Assembly (NCBI RefSeq): GCF_000979455.1
Contig: NZ_JJOY01000026.1
Span: 1-64,000 of the forward strand
Origin: Methanosarcina sp. 2.H.T.1A.6
GTDB taxonomy: Archaea; Halobacteriota; Methanosarcinia; Methanosarcinales; Methanosarcinaceae
DNA length: 64,000 nt
Direction: 5' to 3'
The translations under genes and the position numbers were made by a program. The notes below the pieces were generated by a model, which made no database searches, was not told the DNA's origin, and was given only the letters and a program-made list of their open reading frames with translations. How positions within the stretch are numbered: the stretch's first letter is position 1; every line of letters starts with the position of its first letter. This document shows positions 17,268 to 24,260 of the stretch, in pieces.

Positions 17268-17414
17268 GAATTAAGATAACCTGGGAATTAAGATAACCTG
17301 GGAATTAAGATAACCTGGGAATTAAGATAACCTGGGAATTAAGATAACCTGGGAATTAAGATAACCTGGGAATTAAGATAACCTGGGAATTAAGATAACT
17401 TGGGAATTAAGATA
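17268..17414. repeat. 17-bp minisatellite abutting the ino1 promoter
   Basis: Between eight and nine units of GGGAATTAAGATAACCT, nearly identical, the last ending 35 bases before the start codon of inositol-phosphate synthase. Only the last unit shows changes (CTT for CCT, then GATATCTG). The rest of 16984-17267 is AT-rich and shows no gene. Confidence 0.92.
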
Positions 17415-17449
17415 TCTGATACTATTTTGAATTTATTTGGGGGGTTTCA

Positions 17450-18559
17450 ATGGCAGATAAAGACAGGATAAAAATTGCCATTGCAGGGGTTGGGAACTGT
17501 GCAAGTTCTCTTCTGCAGGGGATTGAGTATTACAGAAAAAAAGAGGATGCAGATGCAATCGGTCTGATGCATCAGGATCTTGGAGGCTACTTCCCATATG
17601 ACATTGACGTGGCAGCAGCTTTTGATATTGACAGGAGGAAGGTTGGAAAGGATGTCTCAGAAGCAATATTTTCTCTTCCAAACTGCACAGCTGCTTTCTG
17701 TCCCTATGTGCCGAAGACAGGTGTTAAGGTAAGCCTGGGAAGGGTTCTGGACGGCTGTTCCGAACACCTTATCAATTATCCTGAGGAATGCCGGTTCCTG
17801 CCTGTGGAAGGAGAGGGTGCAACAAAAGAGGATGTCATAAGCGTCCTGCAAAATTCGGGAGCCGAGATCCTTGTAAATTACATGCCTGTGGGTTCCGAAG
17901 AAGCTGCCCGTTTTTATGCCGAATGCGCCCTTGAAGCCGGCTGTGCCTTTATCAACAATATGCCTGTTTTTATTGCGAGCAACCCTGAATGGGCAAAACG
18001 CTTTGAAGAAAAGAAGCTTCCAATCATTGGCGATGACATCAAGTCCCAGCTCGGAGCGACTATAGTTCACAGGACTCTTGCCGACCTTTTCAGGAAGCGG
18101 GGAGTAAAGCTGGAAAGGACATACCAGCTTAACACTGGTGGAAATACCGATTTCCTTAATATGCTAAACCGGGACCGGCTTGCATCCAAAAAAATCTCGA
18201 AAACCGAAGCCGTTCAGTCCGTGCTTGCCGAGAGGCTTGAAAACGGGAATATCCATGTTGGCCCGAGCGACTATGTTTCCTGGCAGAAAGACAACAAAGT
18301 CTGCTTCCTGCGTATGGAAGGAAAACTCTTCGGGGATGTGCCGATGAATATAGAACTCCGGCTTTCGGTAGAAGACTCTCCGAATTCTGCCGGTGTCGTA
18401 ATTGACGCTATCAGATGCTGCAAACTGGCACTTGACAGGGGAAAAGGAGGGATTCTTTATCAGCCATCTGCATATTTCATGAAACATCCCCCAAAACAGT
18501 ATCCGGATGATGAGGCATACCGTATGATTGAGGAGTTTATTGCAGGAAATCAATATTGA
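17450..18559 (+). CDS. Inositol-3-phosphate synthase
   Basis: A 369-residue enzyme that isomerises glucose 6-phosphate to 1L-myo-inositol 1-phosphate with NAD, the first step toward inositol lipids (archaetidylinositol) in archaea. The NAD-binding [12 protein letters not shown] is at residue 14, [13 protein letters not shown] follows, and the catalytic region has [14 protein letters not shown] and [10 protein letters not shown]. Length fits the short archaeal/actinobacterial type rather than the eukaryotic one. GGGGGG lies 7 bases before the ATG. The 17-bp minisatellite reaches to within 35 bases of the start, so the core promoter overlaps or abuts the array; expression could vary with repeat number (inference). 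A hairpin follows at 18671-18704. Confidence 0.95.
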   Translation: MADKDRIKIAIAGVGNCASSLLQGIEYYRKKEDADAIGLMHQDLGGYFPYDIDVAAAFDIDRRKVGKDVSEAIFSLPNCTAAFCPYVPKTGVKVSLGRVLDGCSEHLINYPEECRFLPVEGEGATKEDVISVLQNSGAEILVNYMPVGSEEAARFYAECALEAGCAFINNMPVFIASNPEWAKRFEEKKLPIIGDDIKSQLGATIVHRTLADLFRKRGVKLERTYQLNTGGNTDFLNMLNRDRLASKKISKTEAVQSVLAERLENGNIHVGPSDYVSWQKDNKVCFLRMEGKLFGDVPMNIELRLSVEDSPNSAGVVIDAIRCCKLALDRGKGGILYQPSAYFMKHPPKQYPDDEAYRMIEEFIAGNQY

Positions 18560-18670
18560 AAGAAACACTTAACGTAGAACACATAAAATAGAAATCCGTA
18601 TTAAAGGAAATTGATACGGTAATAAAAGCAAAACAATTTCAAAATAAAAGTTAAAATAGTTAAGTAAGGA

Positions 18671-18704
18671 CTTTCCCTGGAATCTTTAAATTATCCAGAG
18701 AAAG
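18671..18704. terminator. Hairpin after inositol-phosphate synthase
   Basis: CTTTCCCTGGA pairs with TCCAGAGAAAG around 12 bases with one mismatch. It has no strong T-run on the plus strand, so it may be a processing or stability structure rather than a terminator. Confidence 0.4.
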
Positions 18705-18738
18705 TTCGAAGCTTAAAAATCAGAGGATTTATCCTACT

Positions 18739-18930
18739 TTTTATCTGGATAACTTTTCCTCGGACTGTTTATTTGGACAGCTCTTCCTCGGACTGTTTAT
18801 TTGGACAGCTCTTCCTCGGACTGTTTATTTGGACAGCTCTTCCTCTGGCTATTTATTTGGACAGCTCTTCCTCTGGCTATTTATTTGGACAGCTCTTCCT
18901 CTGGCTATTTATTTGGACAGCTCTTTCTCT
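18739..18930. repeat. 28-bp tandem repeat made of a gene's 3' end
   Basis: Six to seven 28-bp units containing TTATTTGGACAGCTCTTCCTC, each holding, on the minus strand, the last codons and stop (GAGCTGTCCAAATAA) of the ferritin-like gene whose real end is 18909-18911. Two sub-types occur (CGGACTG and TGGCTAT), grouped by position. The outermost unit (18739-18769) is degenerate. Confidence 0.9.
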
Positions 18931-19193
18931 ACTTCTTCGGCCCCAGCTTCAAGTTCCTCCTTTTGCTGAGTATCGAACCGAAGTAAAAGCGCCTGAAACT
19001 CCCCAATGTGTGTTTTTTCTTCCTTTGCTATATCCAGCAGGACTGCTCTTATATCATCATTTTTGGCAAGGGCAGCCATCTGCTCGTAAAGGTTTACGGC
19101 ATCAAGCTCGGCAATAATGCCAGCTCTGAGGATTTCTTTGTCGATCTCGTCTTCAGATACATTCTTAAGATCTATAGGAATTTTAGATAACAA
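18909..19193 (-). CDS. Ferritin-like protein (encapsulin-cargo type)
   Basis: A 94-residue four-helix protein with the diiron half-site IAELDAVNLYEQM and EEKTH, of the kind that dimerises to complete a ferroxidase centre. It resembles the ferritin-like domain fused to or packaged by archaeal encapsulins (AELDAINLYEQM...EEKAHVGEF in Pyrococcus, from memory). No shell protein is encoded in the window. The start is TTG 19193 with GGGGG 6 bases upstream. The paralogue at 2976 shares this layout. The last codons and stop are contained in the 28-bp tandem repeat that follows the gene. It probably handles iron or protects from oxidants. Confidence 0.85.
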   Translation of the reverse strand: MLSKIPIDLKNVSEDEIDKEILRAGIIAELDAVNLYEQMAALAKNDDIRAVLLDIAKEEKTHIGEFQALLLRFDTQQKEELEAGAEEVEKELSK

Positions 19194-19310
19194 TTTATTC
19201 CCCCTGCTTACTGTGTATGATGTCTAATCATAAGTATTTTTACAAACATTGGAACTTTTTATGAAGGGATTATTAACTAGCTCCTCTGACGCGTTTGCAA
19301 GGTATTCGGA

Positions 19311-20450
19311 TCAGCTGTAACTGATCCTGTAGATGGCATTATTTTTATCATCCGACACAAGCAAAGCTCCGTCAGGCATTACAAGGACATCCACAGGCCT
19401 TCCCCAGGCTGCAAGCCCCTGGAGCCAGCCTTCGGCAAAAGGCTCATAACTTACAGGGGTTCCGTTTTCCAGCCTGACCAGGGTAACCCTGTACCCGATG
19501 GGAATTTTCCTGTTCCAGGAGCCATGCTCGGCAATAAAGATCTGGTTCCTGTATTCTTCAGGGAACATCGTGCCTGTGTAAAAGGTCATCCCAAGGGAAG
19601 CCACATGAGGGCCCAGTTTTACCTCAGGCGGCGTGAACTCGGAGCAGTTCCTGAGTCCTCCAAATTCCGGATCAGGGATATCGCCTGCATGGCAATAGGG
19701 AAAGCCGAAATGCATCCCCGGTTCAGGCGCCCTGTTTAGTTCGTCCGGAGGTGAATCATCCCCAAGCCAGTCCCTGCCGTTGTCAGTAAACCATAATTCT
19801 TCGGTTTCAGGGTGCCAGGCAAAACCGACCGTATTCCTGATGCCTCTTGCAAAGATTTCGAGCTGGCTCCCGTCCGGCTCCATCCGCATGATCGTTCCGT
19901 AGCGCTCATATTTCCCTTCGCAGACATTACACGGCATCCCCACAGGCACGTACAGCTTTCCATCGGGACCGAATTTTATGTATTTCCAGCCGTGTAAGCG
20001 GTCGGAGGGAAAATCTCCGTTGACCACGACTGGCTCGGGCGGGGTTTCAAGCCTTGCTTCGATATCGTCATAGCGGACCACCCTGGAAACTTCGGCTACA
20101 TACAGGGAACCGTTCATGAATGCCACCCCATTTGGCATATCCAGGCCCTCAGCAAGCACAATTACCTCATCGGCTTTATTGTCCCCATTTCGGTCAGGGA
20201 TGGCATAGACTTTTCCAGTGTTAAGGCTTCCTACAAAAAGCGTCCCGTTTGGATTGAGGGCCATGGACCTTGCCCCTTCAACATTTTCGGCGTAATAATC
20301 AATGGAAAAACCGGGTCGAAGCTCGATGCAGGCCGGTCCTGTCCCGTTTTCCCCGCAGTTATCAATCGGTACGGTTCTCAGGACGGCATAGGCTGCAAAA
20401 ATAAGGACAACAAAAACAAAAAATCCAAGTATTATCTTTGTCCCCTTCAT
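19311..20450 (-). CDS. Membrane-anchored sugar (sorbosone/glucose) dehydrogenase family protein
   Basis: A 379-residue beta-propeller protein of the soluble glucose/L-sorbosone dehydrogenase family, usually PQQ-dependent in bacteria. An uncleaved N-terminal helix (about residues 5-25) would anchor it outside the membrane. Propeller signatures include GARSMALNPNGTLFVGS, GLDMPNGVAF, LHGWKYIKFGPDGKLYVPVG, GIRNTVGFAWHPETEELWFTDNG (23 residues, key R-N...G-F-x-W-H) and PVDVLVMPDGALLVSDD. The active-site His in WHP and Arg in RN are present. The gene starts 29 bases after the stop of the redoxin-like gene, with GGGAGGGGG before the ATG, so they form an operon. Whether this archaeon makes or imports PQQ cannot be judged; the true cofactor is open. 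Confidence 0.88.
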   Translation of the reverse strand: MKGTKIILGFFVFVVLIFAAYAVLRTVPIDNCGENGTGPACIELRPGFSIDYYAENVEGARSMALNPNGTLFVGSLNTGKVYAIPDRNGDNKADEVIVLAEGLDMPNGVAFMNGSLYVAEVSRVVRYDDIEARLETPPEPVVVNGDFPSDRLHGWKYIKFGPDGKLYVPVGMPCNVCEGKYERYGTIMRMEPDGSQLEIFARGIRNTVGFAWHPETEELWFTDNGRDWLGDDSPPDELNRAPEPGMHFGFPYCHAGDIPDPEFGGLRNCSEFTPPEVKLGPHVASLGMTFYTGTMFPEEYRNQIFIAEHGSWNRKIPIGYRVTLVRLENGTPVSYEPFAEGWLQGLAAWGRPVDVLVMPDGALLVSDDKNNAIYRISYS

Positions 20451-20479
20451 TCCCCCTCCCTTTTACTTGAAATTCACTC

Positions 20480-20980
20480 TCATTTGAGAGTCATTGCAGT
20501 GTTAAGAAGTTCTTTTTCGGTTTCAGGGCTGGCGTATCCCTGCCCTTTCCAGCGGACAATACCTTCAGGGTCCAGTAAATAAACGTAGGCAAGGTTTGTA
20601 TTTTCCATTCCAAGGGCTTCCTGGTAGCTGGAATAGTCCCCATAAAAGGTGACCACGTTATCATGTTTTTCCACAGGTATTCCTCCTCTCATTCCGGAAT
20701 CAATCATCCAGGAGAAGACCTTCCAGCCTTTGTTTATCATCGGGACTTCGTAGACCGCAAAAAAGCTGTTTTTTCTGAACTCCTGCTCAAAAGGTTGAAC
20801 CCAGGAATCGATCATGCTCTGTGAACTTCGCACAAAAGCAATAAAGATGAGTGCCACCTTTCCCTTCACTGCCCCCGGAAGGGTAACAACCCTACCTGCA
20901 AGTGATTTTGATGTGATTTCAGGGAACGGCTGTCCGATTATTTCTTTTCCGATTTTTGAACTGCTCTGCTCTGCTTTAAT
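20480..20980 (-). CDS. ATP10/redoxin-like protein, apparent ATT start
   Basis: About 166 residues with a thioredoxin-like fold pattern of the ATP10/redoxin type: PFPEITSKSLAGRVVTLP, then VKGKVALIFIAFVRSSQSMIDSW, and a C-terminal NLAYVYLLDPEGIVRWKGQG. No CxxC is present. The first GTG (20869) would cut off the conserved N-terminal strand. Upstream of it the frame has no ATG, GTG or TTG before an in-frame TAA. GGGGGG at 20986-20991 is followed after 5 bases by ATT at 20978-20980, and a TATA-like box (GAAATATATAATC, about 21023-21036, minus strand) lies upstream at a fitting distance. I therefore infer initiation at ATT. It is the first gene of an operon with the sugar dehydrogenase. Confidence 0.75.
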   Translation of the reverse strand: MKAEQSSSKIGKEIIGQPFPEITSKSLAGRVVTLPGAVKGKVALIFIAFVRSSQSMIDSWVQPFEQEFRKNSFFAVYEVPMINKGWKVFSWMIDSGMRGGIPVEKHDNVVTFYGDYSSYQEALGMENTNLAYVYLLDPEGIVRWKGQGYASPETEKELLNTAMTLK

Positions 20981-21022
20981 GAAATCCCCCCGGATTTAAG
21001 CTAAATAAAAATCGAAGATATT

Positions 21023-21036
21023 AAGATTATATATTT
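21023..21036 (-). promoter_or_regulatory. TATA-like box of the redoxin operon
   Basis: GAAATATATAATC on the minus strand. A transcript starting about 25 bases downstream (near 21006) would have a leader of about 26 bases holding the GGGGGG ribosome binding site before ATT 20980. Confidence 0.55.
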
Positions 21037-21058
21037 CTCGGCTTTATAGAAATGTTTT

Positions 21059-21142
21059 TTCAAGCCGCAGTTCAAGCCATAGTTCAAGCCATAGTTCAAG
21101 CCATAGTTCAAGCCGCAATTCAAGCCACAGTTCAGGCCGCAG
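21059..21142. repeat. 12-bp tandem repeat, 7 units
   Basis: Exactly seven units of TTCAAGCCRYAG (84 bases), just upstream of the redoxin promoter. The rest of 21143-21537 is AT-rich; a 72-residue plus-strand frame there has no coding character. Confidence 0.92.
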
Positions 21143-21537
21143 GATTCGAATATTGAAGTTTATTGTAGTACAAGTTTTTAGGGAATTGGAACTTCAGTCA
21201 AAAATGAAAAAAATTCTAGTTTCTATTAATTCCCTATAAAGTATATGTGAAGTTTAAAACATGTTCAGCAGCAAGAAGGCTTCAGAATAATTCAGAACCG
21301 GTAAGCTATTCAACAGAATATGCTCTATTATAGAAAAATATATTATAGTAAGATATATTTAATATTTGCATCTCAGGTTAGGGTGTCCATTTTATACCAT
21401 GGAGATGGAGTTTCAGCATCCTGTATGAAGGGTCTGTCACATTGGAGCCAGCAAGAATCGGCCGTCAGTGTCTCATTATTTAATTATGACAGCCCGTTTC
21501 ATACTCACCTGACTTCACATTTTACGGTGATGATTTA

Positions 21538-22164
21538 ATGAGGATAAATATTGCGCTGGCGTTGACATCAGTTGTCTTTATGATGACGTGGGTTACAGGT
21601 TTTGTATCCGTCATATTCCGCTCCATGTCTATTATAACACCGGATTTTATAGCATCCGATTTACTCTTCATCACCATCATCGAATTGTTGAGCATTATCT
21701 CTCTTTTTGGTTCCTTGCTTTTCTTACTGGAAACCAGAAAAACACTCGCTCGCTGGTATCTGACAATCCCTCTGTGCATTTCTCTATCTGCATTCGTTAT
21801 AACAAATTTTCTGGTCTATTCTAATGGTAAATCATTTCTCGGTAACCCGGTAAGTGCAATAGAGACGCTCTGGATCATTATACTGGTGTTCCTGTCCCCC
21901 TGCTCTGCATTATTATTTTTATCCTCAAATGGACACTGTGGTTCGACAAACGTATATGTTGCAGTTTCATCTGCAACCAGTGTTTTTTCTATGTTTTTTC
22001 TTATTCTCGCACTCAGAGAGATTTCAAAATGGTCGAGCATTGAGGCGGTGTTATTGCCCCTGGCTTTTTACTGGACTATCTGTATGCCGGCTATAGGAGT
22101 GTGTTTTTTATCTAAAGCAACAATGTACGGGGCAGACAATGTACAGGAGGAACCGTCGGATTAA
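21538..22164 (+). CDS. Multi-pass membrane protein of unknown function
   Basis: A 208-residue protein with about six hydrophobic helices (near residues 5-27, 42-63, 75-95, 108-127, 138-158 and 172-193) and a short acidic C-terminal tail (GADNVQEEPSD). I do not recognise a family. The even spacing of helices and sparse charged residues resemble small DUF998-like membrane proteins, but I see no diagnostic motif. GGTGATGATTTA precedes the ATG. It stands alone between an AT-rich spacer and DNA polymerase IV, with only 33 bases to the latter. Confidence 0.65.
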   Translation: MRINIALALTSVVFMMTWVTGFVSVIFRSMSIITPDFIASDLLFITIIELLSIISLFGSLLFLLETRKTLARWYLTIPLCISLSAFVITNFLVYSNGKSFLGNPVSAIETLWIIILVFLSPCSALLFLSSNGHCGSTNVYVAVSSATSVFSMFFLILALREISKWSSIEAVLLPLAFYWTICMPAIGVCFLSKATMYGADNVQEEPSD

Positions 22165-22197
22165 TACTTTCACCCGACTTCCTCAAACCTTTTTTAC

Positions 22198-23325
22198 ATG
22201 TTTATTATATCTTATGTGATGCCTGCCCCCAATCCTGAAATGAAAACTTCCGAAAGGCGAATTACCTTCCATGTAGATATGGACAGCTTCTTTGCGTCTG
22301 TAGAGGTCAGGGAGAGGCCAGAACTTAAAGGGCTGCCCGTAGTTGTGGGTTCCGATCCTGAAGGAGGGTCAGGAAGGGGAGTTGTAAGCACCTGTTCATA
22401 CGAGGCAAGAAAGTATGGAATCCACTCGGCAATGCCGATTTCACAGGCGTTCAGGCTATGTCCGGGTGCTGTATTTTTGCCTGTGAACATGAAACTCTAT
22501 GCAGGGGTCTCGGCAGGAGTAATGGAGCTTTTGCGGGGGTTTGCAGAAAAGTTCCAGCAGGTCAGTGTTGATGAAGCCTATCTTATACCGGGGCCTGAGA
22601 TCAGGAATTTTGAAGAGGCTGCCCTCTATGCTCTCAGGATAAAGGACGAGGTGCAGAGGCAGCAGGGGATCACCTGTTCTGTGGGGGTTGGGCCTAACAA
22701 GCTTATTTCAAAAATTGCTTCGGGTTTTCAAAAGCCCGACGGGCTTACAGTTGTCAGGCCTGAAGATGTTCGGAATTTTCTCTTTCCTCTGCCGGTTTCT
22801 AAGATTCCGGGAATTGGAGAAAAGACAACGGAAACCCTGAAAGAGATGGGAATAAGCAGGGTAGACGAGCTTGCAGACTGTGATGTCCAGTTGCTTTCGG
22901 AAAGGTTTGGAAAAATGGGGCTCAGGATGAAGCAGCTTGCAAACGGGCTCGACTTTGAAGAGGTCATTGAAAAGGAAGGCGTAAAGTCAATCAGCAGGCA
23001 CGGAACCTTTGCAGAGGATACGAATGACCCTGTGAAAATCTCCGGGTCCCTGGATATTCTTATAGAGAGCGTGCACGGAGCTCTCCTGAAACACCATTTT
23101 CTTTTCAAAACCGTAACCCTTATAGTGCGCTTTGAGGATTTTTCCACTTATACGCGCTCAAGGACTCTCCCTATCTGGACTTCTGATATCTTCGTGATCA
23201 AAAGGACAGTCATTCAGCTTTTGTCGGAATTCATGGGCAGGCGGAAATTCAGGCTTGTAGGTGTGGGGGTCACAAAATTTAGAGAAAGAGATGAAAGGCA
23301 GACTCTGATTACGGATTTTCTATAA
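22198..23325 (+). CDS. dinB: DNA polymerase IV (Y-family translesion polymerase)
   Basis: A Y-family polymerase that copies past damaged template bases. The palm acidic residues are intact: Asp in FHVDMDSFFASVE and the Asp-Glu pair in SVDEAYL. The order is standard: GRGVVSTCSYEARKYGIHSAMP (22 residues, fingers, key Y-E-A-R), palm, then the HhH segment (FPLPVSKIPGIGEKT) and the little finger. Length of up to 375 residues is typical. Of three in-frame ATGs (22198, 22216, 22240), 22240 gives MKTSERRITFHVDMDSFF and may be the true start, since a TATA-like TTTATTATATC covers 22199-22209. I kept the longest form. Confidence 0.92.
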   Translation: MFIISYVMPAPNPEMKTSERRITFHVDMDSFFASVEVRERPELKGLPVVVGSDPEGGSGRGVVSTCSYEARKYGIHSAMPISQAFRLCPGAVFLPVNMKLYAGVSAGVMELLRGFAEKFQQVSVDEAYLIPGPEIRNFEEAALYALRIKDEVQRQQGITCSVGVGPNKLISKIASGFQKPDGLTVVRPEDVRNFLFPLPVSKIPGIGEKTTETLKEMGISRVDELADCDVQLLSERFGKMGLRMKQLANGLDFEEVIEKEGVKSISRHGTFAEDTNDPVKISGSLDILIESVHGALLKHHFLFKTVTLIVRFEDFSTYTRSRTLPIWTSDIFVIKRTVIQLLSEFMGRRKFRLVGVGVTKFRERDERQTLITDFL

Positions 23326-23501
23326 GAGTGTAATTTGGGCGGCACGACTGCATCTAGAAATTCTAAATATAAACAGGCAGTTTTTTTCAATATAATTCTT
23401 TGTTACTTTGCCGATAAGCTATTTGATAAACAAAGCAGATCGAAGCATGCTAAAAAAATTTATATAGTTTCTATCCTTCTTTATACTAAGATATTTCTTT
23501 T

Positions 23502-24212
23502 ATGATGTGTGAGGGGGATTATTTGCAAGCTGAGATTTCAACATTTGAACATTTCTTGACTACTCAGAGCTATCAGGTGCCAATCGCAGGATTTGCACTT
23601 AATCTACTAATAGTTGGTATACTGGCCTTTATTTTAGGTCAGGTGTACATCCGTTACGGTACTACTCTTTCAAACAGGCGGCAGTTCTCAAAAAATTTTG
23701 TAATGATTGCCATGACAACTATGCTGATAATCAGTGTAGTAAAATCTTCTCTTGCTCTCTCTCTCGGCCTTGTTGGGGCACTATCTATAGTAAGGTTCAG
23801 GACTGCCGTCAAAGAACCTGAAGAACTGGCTTTTCTCTTTCTAAACATTGCTATCGGTTTGGGTCTGGGAGCAGACCAGCGGGCTATTACCGTTCTTGGT
23901 ACCTTCATAGTCCTTTCAATTATCATAATAAGAGCAAAATTTGTAAGCAGTCCTAAGTTTGATCAGAATCTGCACCTGACAATCTCAAGCCATAACCCGG
24001 AAAAAATACAATTGAGTACCATTGTATCAATTTTGAATAAGCACTGTTCAGCCGTTAATTTGAAGCGGTTTGATGAAACCGGTGAGACTCTTGAATCTAC
24101 TTTTCTGGTAAATTTTGAGGATTTTGAGCATATAGAATCGCTTAAAAATGAATTGAGTTCAATTTCCAAGTCGATTAAAATTACTTTTCTTGATCAACAG
24201 GGTATATATTAA
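23502..24212 (+). CDS. DUF4956 membrane protein (MgtC-like), first gene of CotH/VTC operon
   Basis: A 236-residue protein with three to four membrane helices (about residues 28-46, 67-85, 90-105 and 118-145) and a soluble C-terminal domain. The signature SSLALSLGLVGALSIVRFRT (a glycine-rich helix, then RFRT) and EELAFLFLNIAIGLGLGA identify DUF4956, whose core resembles MgtC/SapB-type proteins. The C-terminal 80 residues have an alternating strand-helix pattern. ATG 23502 has no ribosome binding site; TTG 23523, with GAGGGGGA just upstream, is a strong alternative and would remove 7 residues. CotH follows after 48 bases and VTC after that, in line with the grouping of these three families that I recall from other genomes. 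The role is unknown; it may be the membrane partner of the polymerase. Confidence 0.82.
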   Translation: MMCEGDYLQAEISTFEHFLTTQSYQVPIAGFALNLLIVGILAFILGQVYIRYGTTLSNRRQFSKNFVMIAMTTMLIISVVKSSLALSLGLVGALSIVRFRTAVKEPEELAFLFLNIAIGLGLGADQRAITVLGTFIVLSIIIIRAKFVSSPKFDQNLHLTISSHNPEKIQLSTIVSILNKHCSAVNLKRFDETGETLESTFLVNFEDFEHIESLKNELSSISKSIKITFLDQQGIY

Positions 24213-24260
24213 ACAGATAAATATTGAACCAATATAATCGGGATCTAGAGGCAGATTTTA

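Noticed and set aside
17268-17414. CRISPR array
   Set aside because: Units are contiguous with no spacers, so it is a minisatellite; the same holds for the other repeat arrays.
18773-19117. 114-residue plus-strand frame with repeated LFGQLFL text
   Set aside because: It is the 28-bp tandem repeat plus antisense of the ferritin-like gene read in another frame.
21320-21538. 72-residue plus-strand frame
   Set aside because: No ribosome binding site and no coding character; it ends at the start of the membrane protein gene.
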